Positions 16,517 to 24,801 are shown, counted from the first letter of the stretch. The stretch is DNA of 64,000 bases from Streptomyces sp. SAJ15 (GCF_007595705.1 NZ_NISY01000006.1:1-64000); one strand, 5' to 3'. Notes: generated from the sequence alone by a model not told the origin. A program made the numbers and translations.

Positions 16517-17794
16517 ATGGGGCTGTGGAGGAGAGGCAAGCCGGCGGTCGTACCCGAGACGGCCGGCGGTGCCCTGCCGGCCGGACCGTGGCAGGCGCCC
16601 AGCGCGGTCGAGGCGAAGCTGTTCGAGGCGAAGACCCGGTCCGACTGGGCCGGATACCTTGCTGTCCTGGCCCGCACCTCGCTGTTTCTCGCCGACACGC
16701 GTGACCACGCCGACAGCCACCCCGACACCGTCACGTTCATCCCCCACCGGCACCCCCAGACCGGGGCCCGGTATCTGGCGGTCTTCACCGAGGGCATGCT
16801 GCCTCCGCCCACCCCGGAACTCGTCTTCCACGGAGGCTCGCTGGACTGGTACGCCCGTGCCTGGAAGGAGAGCGACCCACCCTGGCTGGCCGTCAACCCG
16901 GGAACGCCCTGCGAGGCGTTCCTCCCCACGTCCCCCGAACGACGGGCGGACTGGCGGCGCCACGCCTCCCAGACCCACCACCACCCCCACGGCGAGCTCC
17001 GCACCCTCCATGTGGGAGGCCCGCTCCAGGGCCCCGTGGCCCACGGGCTGGCCTGCGCCGCGCTGCTGTTCGTGAAGAACGGCGAGCTGTGGAACGCCAT
17101 GGCCTACCACGGCGGCGGCTACCACAGCGAGCGGGACCGGCTGAAGGAGTGGTGGGGGATCACCAGCCGCGAGGAGTGGCAGCAGACCCAGCGTGACCTG
17201 CTCGACGCCGACCAGGTCAGCCCCGTGTGGGAGTACGCCCTCGGGATCCGCCGCACCCTCGCCCGGGACTTCGCCGGCCAGGTCGACGTCGACCTGTGGC
17301 GACAGGCAGCGGAACAGACGCTGCGCCACCGCGCCGCGCAGGCCGCCGAGCCCCGGATCACCCCCGACGGGGTCACCGCCGCCGAACCCGGCCACGCCAC
17401 CCGGACGGAGGCCAGGATCACCGGGGTGCAGCGGCTCATCGGTCGCATCGCCCGGTACGAGGCGCGCTTCCGCGCGGACGGAATCCTGTCGGAGAACGCG
17501 TTCGTACCCAGCGTGGAGGCATGGGACTACGGACGGGCGTCGGGGATGGCGCGCTGGGCCCTGGGCGCCCGCTACGCCACCCTCCAGGAGGCCGAGCAGG
17601 CCGTCACCCGCGCCGGGTACGCCAGCCAGACCAACTACCGCTCGTGGGAGGAATTCTCCGCCTCCTACATCCTCGGGCGCTGCCTCCACTTCGACGAAGA
17701 GGAGTTCGGCACCTGGTACGAGGACATGCTCGCCGCGCACCGCGTCCTGACCACCGATCCCGAGAGTCCCTGGCTCACCATCCCCTGGAAGTAG
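16517..17794 (+). CDS. DUF1266 protein with SseB-like N-terminal half
   Basis: 425 residues in two parts. The N-terminal half (about 20-170) has features of SseB-type domains (ARTSLFLADTRDHADSH, RYLAVFTEGMLPPP, WLAVNPGTPCEAFLP). The C-terminal half is DUF1266: WWGITSREEW, RRTLARDFAGQVDVDLWRQA, WDYGRASGMARWALGARY, then the very characteristic YRSWEEFSASYILGRCLHFDE. No enzyme motif is visible. DUF1266 proteins are common around secretion and toxin loci, but nothing here confirms that link. ATG 16517 is the first start after a region of shifted codon bias, though the frame stays open upstream. It ends at a bidirectional terminator. Confidence 0.8.
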   Translation: MGLWRRGKPAVVPETAGGALPAGPWQAPSAVEAKLFEAKTRSDWAGYLAVLARTSLFLADTRDHADSHPDTVTFIPHRHPQTGARYLAVFTEGMLPPPTPELVFHGGSLDWYARAWKESDPPWLAVNPGTPCEAFLPTSPERRADWRRHASQTHHHPHGELRTLHVGGPLQGPVAHGLACAALLFVKNGELWNAMAYHGGGYHSERDRLKEWWGITSREEWQQTQRDLLDADQVSPVWEYALGIRRTLARDFAGQVDVDLWRQAAEQTLRHRAAQAAEPRITPDGVTAAEPGHATRTEARITGVQRLIGRIARYEARFRADGILSENAFVPSVEAWDYGRASGMARWALGARYATLQEAEQAVTRAGYASQTNYRSWEEFSASYILGRCLHFDEEEFGTWYEDMLAAHRVLTTDPESPWLTIPWK

Positions 17795-17868
17795 CCCGCA
17801 GTCCGCGGGGCCGTCCCGCGCCGGCCCGAGCCCGGCTCCCGCGGCGGAGCTCGGGCGCCCGCCGCCGA

Positions 17869-17903
17869 GGCCGCCGGCGACCACCGTCGCGCCGCCGGCG
17901 GCC
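17869..17903. terminator. bidirectional terminator between convergent genes
   Basis: A perfect 11-bp stem (17869-17879 with 17893-17903) and a weaker 8-bp stem just before it (17824-17831 with 17849-17856) sit between the ends of the DUF1266 and ankyrin genes. Confidence 0.7.
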
Positions 17904-17915
17904 CAGGGCGGTCCG

Positions 17916-18830
17916 TCAGCGCTCCATCGGCACCCAGCGGCGCGGCTGGCCGGTGACGGGGGGTGGGGTCGGTGAGGGTGATGCCGGCGGCGGCACAGGC
18001 GTAGGCCAGGGGGCCGGACCAGTGGGGGGCGCCCTTGCCGGACTGCCAGAGTGGATCAACGAGCGCCAGGGGTCGGCTCCGGAGGCCAACAGCGCGGCCG
18101 CGACGTCCGCCCGGCCCCTGCACACGGCGTGCCACAGCGGGGTGCAGCCGTCGCCGTCCCGCGCGTCCACGTCCGCCGCGCGCCGGGCCAGCGCGGCGAC
18201 CACCGGCCCCGAACCGTGAGCCGCGGCCTGGTGCAGCGGAGTCCCCACCCCACGGTCGGCCCCCTCGCGGTCCTCGTCGGTGTCGTTGTCCTCGTCCAGG
18301 CGGTCGGGGTCGGTGCCCAGGCGGTCGGGGTCGGTGCCCAGGCCGTCGGGGTCGGCGCCCGCGTCCAGCCGGGCCTTGACGAGAGTGAGATCGGCCCAGT
18401 CGTCGCAGACCATCCCCTCCCAGTCCGACCGGGCCTTCGCCGCGGACGCGCCTTCGCCGTCCGCGTCCCCCTCCGCGACCGCGAGGGCGGCATAGGTCGC
18501 GTACGGCATGGGCTGGGACATGCCGGGCACCATGCGCGCCATCGGCCCCACGAACGCCGACCTCTCTTCCGCTTCGCCGCCCGTCCCCGGGCCGAGCTCC
18601 TGCCCGGGCCACACGTCGACGGCCCGCGCGGCCGCCTCGTGTACGGAGTCCACATCGAGAGGGGTGCGGGTCTCGGACACTCCGGCTTGCGGCGGGGTGT
18701 CCTCCGGTCGGTCCGCGCTGACCCACCCGTAGCTCACCTGCTCCAAGCTTGCTCGGCCGGGCGCCACCCGGGCCGCCGGGACTAAGTCGTATGGCTCGTC
18801 CGGCGCCGTCGGTCCCTCGAAGAAACCCAT
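17916..18830 (-). CDS. ankyrin-repeat protein
   Basis: 304 residues. The N-terminal half is an unrecognised acidic domain (LEQVSYGWVSADR, HEAAARAVDVWPG, MARMVPGMSQPMPYATYAALAVAEGD). The second half has ankyrin repeats (LTLVKARLDAGADPD, GTPLHQAAAHGSGPVVAALARRAADVD, GCTPLWHAVCRGRADVAAALLASGADPW), interrupted by a DPDRLGT repeat insert. Ankyrin proteins mediate protein binding. After residue about 255 the frame becomes Pro/Ala-rich and loses codon bias. Another minus frame reads more naturally there (SGKGAPHWSGPLAYACAAAGI), so a frameshift near 18040 may have altered the C-terminus. Confidence 0.72.
   Translation of the reverse strand: MGFFEGPTAPDEPYDLVPAARVAPGRASLEQVSYGWVSADRPEDTPPQAGVSETRTPLDVDSVHEAAARAVDVWPGQELGPGTGGEAEERSAFVGPMARMVPGMSQPMPYATYAALAVAEGDADGEGASAAKARSDWEGMVCDDWADLTLVKARLDAGADPDGLGTDPDRLGTDPDRLDEDNDTDEDREGADRGVGTPLHQAAAHGSGPVVAALARRAADVDARDGDGCTPLWHAVCRGRADVAAALLASGADPWRSLIHSGSPARAPPTGPAPWPTPVPPPASPSPTPPPVTGQPRRWVPMER
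18301..18363. repeat. 21-bp tandem repeat inside ankyrin gene
   Basis: Two perfect copies and one degenerate copy of a 21-bp unit (CGGTCGGGGTCGGTGCCCAGG) encode GTDPDRL repeats between ankyrin units. Copy number probably varies between strains. Confidence 0.8.
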
Positions 18831-19878
18831 GTCCTCATCCCTCCGGGTCCGCGCCTGGTGCGGTTACAGGTCGCGATCGCATGGTCACTCCGATCGTCTC
18901 AGCGGGGTCTGACAGCGGGGTCTGACATCGACGTCTGTGCCGGGGGGCCGGGGGCCGGTGGCGGAGGGGGCGGGGTGAGGGGTAGAGGGGGCCGGAGGCT
19001 CCCCCTCTTGGGGTGGGATGTGGCTTTGAAGGGGAGTGGCGGCGGTTGCGGGAGGTGGGATGAGTTCTGGTGTTTCGAGGGGTTTCAGTGGCGTCTCTCA
19101 GGGGTCAGCTGCATAGGCCATGTGTTGCCTCGGGTAACCGGTTATGCGGCCCAAGTAAGATCGAAAAGGTGTGGCCTTGGTCACGCGTGTCAGTGGCGTG
19201 GGGGTTGTTGATCATGACGGCGCACGCGGGCGGATCGGCCGGTCGCCTTTTCACGTAAGGGAATCGCTAATTCCGGCCGTCTGGGAGGTGTCGTCGGGTG
19301 TCCGCCGGATGCGGCGTGGGTGGGCTTGTCAAGTCTTGACGGGGTCCCGGCGTCGCTTTCACGATGCACGGCATGGAATCCACTGAGTGCCGGCCGTGTT
19401 CCGGGGCGCCTGTGCGCCGTGGCGCGGCTGTGTGCTGCGGGGCGCTCGCGTCTCGCGGTGCGCGAGGCGGACGGGTGGACTCCGGCAGGGGGCGGCGGTC
19501 CTTAGCGGACTGACGCTGTTCCGTGCTGTTCCCTCGCGGTCCATCTGAGACGGTGACGTCCCGACGCGGCGGCGAGGGTTGTCCCGTGTTCCGTTCCTGA
19601 TGTGGTTCCCCGTGGTCGGTCTGCACTGTCGATGCAGATCGTTGCGGAAGGGTCCGTTATGGTCCGGGGTGCCGGTCCGGTTTCCGTTCGGGTTTCCGTT
19701 CGGATGCGCCGGTTCCGGTGATCACGCCCCGGTGCTGTTTTCGGCCCCGCTTTTCCGGGCGCTGGCCGTCACCAGCCGTGCCCGGGTACCGAGCCGTTCT
19801 CTCCCCTCCTTGTCGCCCATCGGCGGTGGAGGGTGGCGTGGCCCGGTCCTGCCCCTCTGATCGAAGGCAATGTTTTTC
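18831..19878. other. 1-kb gene-poor region upstream of permease gene
   Basis: No open frame here shows Streptomyces codon bias, and GC is visibly lower than in the flanks. It holds a 13-bp tandem pair (AGCGGGGTCTGAC, 18901-18926), a perfect palindrome TAACCGGTTA (19135-19144) and a possible TTGACG -35 near 19335 with CACGAT 17 bases later. It may contain the ankyrin gene promoter and a long leader for the permease gene, or decayed sequence. Confidence 0.45.
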
Positions 19879-21363
19879 ATGAGTGACCGCACCCTCACTG
19901 CGGCCGATCCGGTGGCTGTTCCCCCCTCCTCGTCCTCGCATGTGGACGCCGGTGACGCGGGTTACAGCAAGGATCTGAAGTCCCGGCACGTCAACATGAT
20001 CGCAATCGGTGGTGCGATCGGTACCGGTCTCTTCCTCGGAGCGGGCGGCCGTCTGGCCAATGCCGGTCCGTCGCTGTTCATCGCGTACGCGGTGTGCGGC
20101 ATCTTCGCGTTCTTCGTGGTGCGTGCGCTCGGTGAGCTCGTGCTCTACCGCCCGTCCTCGGGCGCCTTCGTCTCCTATGCGCGAGAGTTCATGGGGGAGA
20201 AGGGCGCGTTCACCGCGGGATGGCTGTACTTCCTGAACTGGGCGACCACGGGTATCGCGGACATCACCGCGGTGGCGACCTACACCCACTACTGGTCGAT
20301 GTTCAGTGACATCCCGCAGTGGGTGCTCGCCCTCATCGCGCTGGCGATCGTGCTGGCAGTGAACCTGATCTCGGTGAAGTACTTCGGCGAGATGGAGTTC
20401 TGGTTCGCGATCATCAAGGTCGGCGCGCTGGTGGTCTTCATGGCGATCGGCATCTTCCTGCTGGTCAGCCAGAACGACGTCGGCGGTCACACGCCGGGCC
20501 TGTCGAACATCATGGACAACGGCGGCATCTTCCCCGCCGGTCTGATGCCGATGCTGCTGGTCATCCAGGGTGTCGTCTTCGCCTACGCCTCGGTCGAGCT
20601 GTGCGGTGTCGCCGCGGGCGAGACCAAGAACCCCGAGAAGATCATGCCGAAGGCAGTCAACTCGATCATGTGGCGTGTGGGTCTGTTCTACGTCGGCTCC
20701 GTCATCCTGCTGGCGCTGCTGCTGCCCTACACCGCCTTCACCGGCGACGAGAGCCCCTTCGTGACGGTGCTCGGCAAGATCGGCGTCCCGTACGCCGCGG
20801 GCGTCATGAACCTGGTGGTCCTCACCGCGGCGCTGTCCAGCCTGAACTCCGGTCTCTACTCCACCGGCCGCATCCTGCGCTCGATGGCGATGTCCGGCTC
20901 CGCGCCGGCGTTCACCGGCCGTATGAACAAGGGCCAGGTGCCCTATGGCGGCATCCTGCTGACCGCGTTCTTCTGCGTGCTGGGTGTGGGCCTGAACTTC
21001 GTGGTCCCGGCCGACGCCTTCGAGATCGTGCTGAACTTCGCCGCGATCGGCATCATCGGCACCTGGGGCATGATCATGGTCTGCTCGCTGCTGTTCTGGC
21101 GCCGCTCGGAGGCCGGGCTGGTGTCCCGCCCCGGCTACCGTCTCCCGTTCGCTCCGTACACCCAGATCGTCACGCTGGTCTTCCTGGCGGGCGTGCTCGG
21201 CCTGATGGCCGCGGACGAGGGCCCGGGCCGCACCACGGTGCTGTGCCTGCCGCTGATCGTCGCGGCGCTGGTGGGCGGCTGGTTCGTGGTCCGCGGCAAG
21301 GTGGCGCGCCTCCAGCGCGAGACCGAGGCGGCCCGTGCCGACGTCGAGAAGAGCGAGGCCTGA
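19879..21363 (+). CDS. amino acid permease (AnsP/APC-type)
   Basis: 494 residues with about twelve membrane helices of the APC superfamily, amino acid transporter branch. The unwound TM1 motif appears as MIAIGGAIGTGLFLGAGGRL. Other helices include LFIAYAVCGIFAFFVVRALGE, GWLYFLNWATTGIADITAVA and the family signature VVFAYASVELCGVAAGETKNP. This pattern is closest to L-asparagine/D-alanine-type permeases, and the substrate is inferred only. ATG 19879 is preferred, since the ATG at 19870 is two bases from GAAGG. Neighbours give no pathway. A strong terminator follows. Confidence 0.88.
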   Translation: MSDRTLTAADPVAVPPSSSSHVDAGDAGYSKDLKSRHVNMIAIGGAIGTGLFLGAGGRLANAGPSLFIAYAVCGIFAFFVVRALGELVLYRPSSGAFVSYAREFMGEKGAFTAGWLYFLNWATTGIADITAVATYTHYWSMFSDIPQWVLALIALAIVLAVNLISVKYFGEMEFWFAIIKVGALVVFMAIGIFLLVSQNDVGGHTPGLSNIMDNGGIFPAGLMPMLLVIQGVVFAYASVELCGVAAGETKNPEKIMPKAVNSIMWRVGLFYVGSVILLALLLPYTAFTGDESPFVTVLGKIGVPYAAGVMNLVVLTAALSSLNSGLYSTGRILRSMAMSGSAPAFTGRMNKGQVPYGGILLTAFFCVLGVGLNFVVPADAFEIVLNFAAIGIIGTWGMIMVCSLLFWRRSEAGLVSRPGYRLPFAPYTQIVTLVFLAGVLGLMAADEGPGRTTVLCLPLIVAALVGGWFVVRGKVARLQRETEAARADVEKSEA

Positions 21364-21424
21364 CGGTCTCCTCGCCGGCCGCGGTCGCCTGACTGAGGCC
21401 GGAGACAACCGAAGAAGCAGAGGA

Positions 21425-21462
21425 GGGCGCCCGCCCGGCCGACACGGCCGCGGCGGGCGCCC
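21425..21462 (+). terminator. composite GC-rich terminator
   Basis: A perfect 11-bp outer stem (21425-21435 with 21452-21462) encloses a 5-bp inner stem and a GACAC loop. It starts 61 bases after the permease stop. The last three bases of the hairpin are also the first bases of the tandem repeat that follows. Confidence 0.85.
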
Positions 21463-21531
21463 TTCCGCATGCCCTTCCGCATGCCCTTCCGCATGCCCTT
21501 CCGCATGCCCTTCCGCATGCCCTTCCGCATG
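21460..21531. repeat. six perfect 12-bp tandem repeats
   Basis: CCCTTCCGCATG is repeated six times without mismatch, running straight on from the terminator stem. Each unit boundary contains GCATGC, apart from the last. It lies between the permease terminator and the lasso peptide promoter region. Slippage expansion is the simplest origin. Confidence 0.9.
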
Positions 21532-21674
21532 CGCGGATCGTTCGGTGAACGCACCCCGAATCGTTGAATGGAGCCAATGCGCCTGGCGAGTGCTTCGCCA
21601 TCACCCTTTCGAGTGGTTTAAAAGGATGCATCGCTCAAATGTGTCATTCCGTATGACTCAATTGGCCCACGCTT

Positions 21675-21691
21675 AGGCGGAATTTCCGCCT
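21675..21691 (+). promoter_or_regulatory. 17-bp inverted repeat before lasso precursor gene
   Basis: AGGCGGAA and TTCCGCCT flank one central base, ten bases before the GGAGGTGA ribosome site of the lasso precursor gene. The surrounding 130 bases are unusually AT-rich for this genome and probably hold the promoter. The repeat could be an operator or a short leader hairpin. Confidence 0.5.
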
Positions 21692-21712
21692 GAATCTTTC
21701 GGAGGTGACCAT

Positions 21713-21871
21713 ATGCGCACACCGAGTGAGACGTTAGGCATCGAGGTCGACGACCTGTACGAACCCCCGCTCCTGGTCGAGGCGGGTGACTTCGCCGCGG
21801 TGACCCAGGGCTGGAGCGGCCGCGACCGCGAGCTCTACAGCCTCTTCTGGAACCGCTGGTCGTCCAGCTGA
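21713..21871 (+). CDS. lasso peptide precursor (A gene)
   Basis: A 52-residue precursor. The leader has the lasso recognition pattern Tyr-x2-Pro-x-Leu-x3-Gly and the penultimate Thr: LYEPPLLVEAGDFAAVTQ. The predicted core is GWSGRDRELYSLFWNRWSSS, 20 residues. Gly1 and Glu8 could form the eight-residue macrolactam ring (Asp6 is too close), and bulky Tyr, Phe and Trp residues could act as plugs on the tail. There are no cysteines, so it would be class II. The start ATG follows a perfect GGAGGTGA. Codon 8 is TTA, suggesting bldA-dependent translation. Cyclase and protease genes follow directly. I recall no described lasso peptide with this core. Confidence 0.9.
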   Translation: MRTPSETLGIEVDDLYEPPLLVEAGDFAAVTQGWSGRDRELYSLFWNRWSSS

Positions 21872-22019
21872 CCCGGCGGCGCCGGCCCGTGTCCTCATCT
21901 GGTCGATCCGGGCGGGGGTCGGCGCTCCGCCGTCGCGCGGAGAACGGGCCCCGTACACCCATCCATCGTCGGCGGCGGCGGGGCCGGACGCAGCACAGGC
22001 GCCGAGGGGAGACGGCTTC

Positions 22020-23885
22020 ATGGACGACACGGTGAGACCCTGGTTCGTGGTGCTCCCCGACCGGGACGCGCCGGCCGACCTGCTGACCAGGCTGCGCCGG
22101 CACGCCTGCCGCACGCTGCTCCACCCCTCCGGGCGGCCCTGGCTGTCGGGCTGCTGGCCCGACGAGCGGATGGTCCTCGGCTCCGCCGGCCGAACCCGGG
22201 TGGCCCTCGCCGGCACCACCGCGCTGACCGCCCCGGAGCTCGACGCGCGGGTGAAGGCGGCCCGCACGGCCGCGGACGTCGAATCCGCCGTCGGGGACGT
22301 TCCCGGCAGCTTCCACGTGATCGCCTCGCTCGACGGCGCCGCATACCTCAGAGGCACCGCCACCGGGACCCGACGGATCTTCTGGGCCACCGTCGACGGC
22401 GTGCCGCTCGCCGCCGACCGCGCGCGCACCCTCGCCTGGCTCATCGGAGCCGAGGTGGACACCGCCCAGCTCGCCGCCCGGCTGGCCGTCCCCTGTCTGC
22501 CGCACCCGCTGTCCGGCGGTGCGATGTGGCGCGGGGTGCGCGCCCTCGCACCCGGCGACGCGCTGCACCTGGAGCGCGACGGCGGCCGCACGGCCACCTG
22601 GTGGCGGCCGCCGGCGGCCGAGCTCCCCCTGAGCCACAGCGCCGTGGCGCTGCGCGCGGCCCTGAGGGACGCCGTCCGGGCGCGGGTCCGCCCCGGCCAG
22701 CTGATCGGCGCCGACCTCTCCGGCGGACTCGACTCCTCCGCGCTGTGCTTCCTGGCAGCGGAGGCCGGCGCCCGACTCGTCACCGTCACCCTCGGCTGGT
22801 CCGGACCCGGGAACCAGGACGTGGACTACGCCCGTTACGCCGCCGAGCGGTTGCCCGGAGTCGAGAGCCTGGTCTTCCCCTCCGCCGACCTGCCCCCGTA
22901 CTTCAGCGGTCTGCGGGAACGCCGGGACGCGGCGGACGAACCCTGGGCCGGCCTCTGCGAGCGGGCGCAGCAGCACCGCCTCACCGAGGCGTTACGGGAC
23001 CATGGGGCGCGGCACCTGCGCCTCAGCGGGCACGGAGGCGACCACGTCCTGGAGCCCCCCACCCCGTACGTCCACGCCCTGCTGCGCCGCCGGCCGTGGC
23101 TGGCGCTGCGCCATGTGGCCGGCTACCGGGCCGGGAACCGCTGGCCGCTGGGCGCCACCGCCCGGATGCTGATCGACGGACGCCCGTACGACCGCTGGCT
23201 GGCGGCGGCCGGCGGCCGGCTGCGCCAGTCCGCGGAGCACTGGTCCCTGCCGGAGGAGTGGGGCATCCTGCCGCGGCTGCCGGCCTGGGCCAGCGAGCAG
23301 GCCGTGGACTCCGTGGCCGGGCTGCTGAGGTCCGCGTCCGCGCGGGCCCGCCCGCTGGCCGGCGACCGCGGCCGGCACGCCTGGGCCTACCAGGCGCAGG
23401 AGGCGGGGCGGATCGCCCGGCTGCTCCAGGACGGCACCGCAGCCGTCGGGCTCCCGGTGGAGAGCCCGTTCTGTGACGACGCCGTGGTGGCCGCCTGCCT
23501 CTCCGTCCAGCCGCACCAGGCCCGCGACCCCTGGTCGTACAAGCGGCTGCTGGGCGTGGCGCTGGACGGTCTGGTGCCGGAGCGGCTGCTGCGCCGTACC
23601 ACCAAGGACCACTGCAACGAGGAATGGCACCACGGCCTGCGGGTGCACCGGCGTGACCTCGCCCGCTGGGCGGACGACTCCCGGCTGGTCGCGGCGGGTG
23701 TCGTGGACCCGGACCGGCTGCGCCGCCTCCTGCACAGCCCCGGACTCCTCGAAGGCAACGGCGCCGACGTGGACAGCACCCTGTGCGCCGAGGCGTGGCT
23801 GCGCGACCTGGCCGCACACCCCACCCCCGCCTACCTCGACCCATCACACCGCGAGGAGCATCCCGTTGAGCCGACTACGCGCTGA
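22020..23885 (+). CDS. lasso peptide macrolactam synthetase (C protein, asparagine synthase-like)
   Basis: 621 residues of the asparagine synthase B-like family. The N-terminal glutaminase-like part (about 1-215) is the degenerate form usual in lasso cyclases. The synthetase part has the ATP pyrophosphatase loop GADLSGGLDSSALCF at about 236-250 and further family features (HLRLSGHGGDHVL, GLPVESPFCDDAVVAA, RRTTKDHCNEEWHHGLR). It activates the core acidic side chain with ATP and closes the macrolactam on the core N-terminus. The ATG follows GAGGGGAGA. Codon 325 is TTA. It overlaps the B1 gene by 20 bases. Confidence 0.92.
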   Translation: MDDTVRPWFVVLPDRDAPADLLTRLRRHACRTLLHPSGRPWLSGCWPDERMVLGSAGRTRVALAGTTALTAPELDARVKAARTAADVESAVGDVPGSFHVIASLDGAAYLRGTATGTRRIFWATVDGVPLAADRARTLAWLIGAEVDTAQLAARLAVPCLPHPLSGGAMWRGVRALAPGDALHLERDGGRTATWWRPPAAELPLSHSAVALRAALRDAVRARVRPGQLIGADLSGGLDSSALCFLAAEAGARLVTVTLGWSGPGNQDVDYARYAAERLPGVESLVFPSADLPPYFSGLRERRDAADEPWAGLCERAQQHRLTEALRDHGARHLRLSGHGGDHVLEPPTPYVHALLRRRPWLALRHVAGYRAGNRWPLGATARMLIDGRPYDRWLAAAGGRLRQSAEHWSLPEEWGILPRLPAWASEQAVDSVAGLLRSASARARPLAGDRGRHAWAYQAQEAGRIARLLQDGTAAVGLPVESPFCDDAVVAACLSVQPHQARDPWSYKRLLGVALDGLVPERLLRRTTKDHCNEEWHHGLRVHRRDLARWADDSRLVAAGVVDPDRLRRLLHSPGLLEGNGADVDSTLCAEAWLRDLAAHPTPAYLDPSHREEHPVEPTTR

Positions 23886-24120
23886 CGTGTCCCACACCCA
23901 GACCGAGGACGGCGCGGTGCTCCTGGACCAACGCTCGGGGAAGTACTGGAGGTTGAACGCCACCGGTGCGGCCGTCGTCCAGGCGCTCATCGACGGCGCC
24001 ACCGTCGAGCAGATCGTCGACCGGCTCGTCGAGGCCCGCCCGGTCGGCCGGGAACGCGCCGCCGCCGATGTCGCGGCCCTGGTGGACCAGTTGACCAAGG
24101 CCCGGTTGGTGACGCCGTGA
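23866..24120 (+). CDS. lasso peptide RRE protein (B1, PqqD-like)
   Basis: 84 residues. The PqqD-like pattern is clear: GAVLLDQRSGKYWRLNATGA, then AVVQALIDGATVEQIVDRLVE and a C-terminal helix AAADVAALVDQLTKARLV. B1 binds the precursor leader and presents it to the B2 protease and the C synthetase. Translation starts at TTG 23866, seven bases after GAGGAG. The same frame is open upstream inside the cyclase gene, but that part is a shadow. It overlaps the B2 start by GTGA. Confidence 0.9.
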   Translation: MSRLRADVSHTQTEDGAVLLDQRSGKYWRLNATGAAVVQALIDGATVEQIVDRLVEARPVGRERAAADVAALVDQLTKARLVTP

Positions 24121-24707
24121 GCCGCGACCGAGCCGGGGACGCCGCCCCCGCCGCCGACGGGGGTCGAACGGGCGACACCGACCGATCCCACGACACCGGC
24201 CTGCCGCCGGAGCGTGAAGCCGGTCCGCCGCCGGGGCGTGACGCCGGCCTCCCTCCGAGTCGTGACACCGGCCTCCCGCCGAGTCATGACAGTGGCCTCT
24301 CCACGGCACGCGACACCCGGACCGCGCGCCTTCCCCTGTCGCGCCGGCTCGTCGCCCACATCGCCGTGACGGTGGCACGGCTGCTGGCGCGGCTCCCGCC
24401 CCGGCGGATCGTCGCCGTGCTCCGGGTGGTGCGCCGTGGGGCCGTCCCCGCCGACCACGCGCGGACGCTCCGGGCGCGGCAGGACGTCACCACCGCCAGC
24501 ACCCTGTGCTCCGGCCGGTTCTGCCTGCAACGCTCCCTGGCCACCGCCCTGCTGTGCCGCATGCGCGGCTCTTGGCCCACCTGGTGCACCGGCGTGCGCA
24601 CCGCCCCGTTCGGCGCCCACGCCTGGGTGGAAGCCGAGGGGCGCCCGGTCGGCGAGCCCGAGGACACCGGCGGCTACCACGTCATGCTCAGCGTGCCGCC
24701 GGCCTGA
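24117..24707 (+). CDS. lasso peptide leader protease (B2, transglutaminase-like)
   Basis: 196 residues. The catalytic part (about 75-196) matches lasso B2 proteins: Cys136 in CSGRFCLQRSLATALL, His168 in APFGAHAWVEAEGRPVG, and a downstream acidic residue. It cleaves the leader after the Thr-x site so that the core amine is free. The first 70 residues are an unusual hydrophilic extension containing five octapeptide repeats (RDTGLPPS-like, residues 25-64), not needed in typical B2 proteins of about 140 residues. It starts at GTG, overlapping the B1 stop. No D-type ABC exporter follows. Confidence 0.9.
   Translation: MSRDRAGDAAPAADGGRTGDTDRSHDTGLPPEREAGPPPGRDAGLPPSRDTGLPPSHDSGLSTARDTRTARLPLSRRLVAHIAVTVARLLARLPPRRIVAVLRVVRRGAVPADHARTLRARQDVTTASTLCSGRFCLQRSLATALLCRMRGSWPTWCTGVRTAPFGAHAWVEAEGRPVGEPEDTGGYHVMLSVPPA
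24189..24308. repeat. 24-bp coding repeats in the B2 gene
   Basis: Five imperfect 24-bp units encode (H/R)D(T/A)GLPPS repeats in the N-terminal extension of the leader protease. Confidence 0.8.
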
Positions 24708-24801
24708 CCCGCGGTCCGCCCGGTCGTGGGTGGCCCTCGACCGGGCGCCGGCAGCCCCCGACCGGGCAGCGGTAGTCCTCAGCGGGCGGCCGTCGACGGA
24801 C

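Noticed and set aside
19657..21408. 583-residue minus-strand frame over the permease
   Set aside because: Shadow of a clear 12-helix permease. The His/Asp/Arg-rich translation is typical of antisense reading.
21460..21531. Possible CRISPR array
   Set aside because: The repeats are directly adjacent with no spacers, and no cas genes occur in the window.
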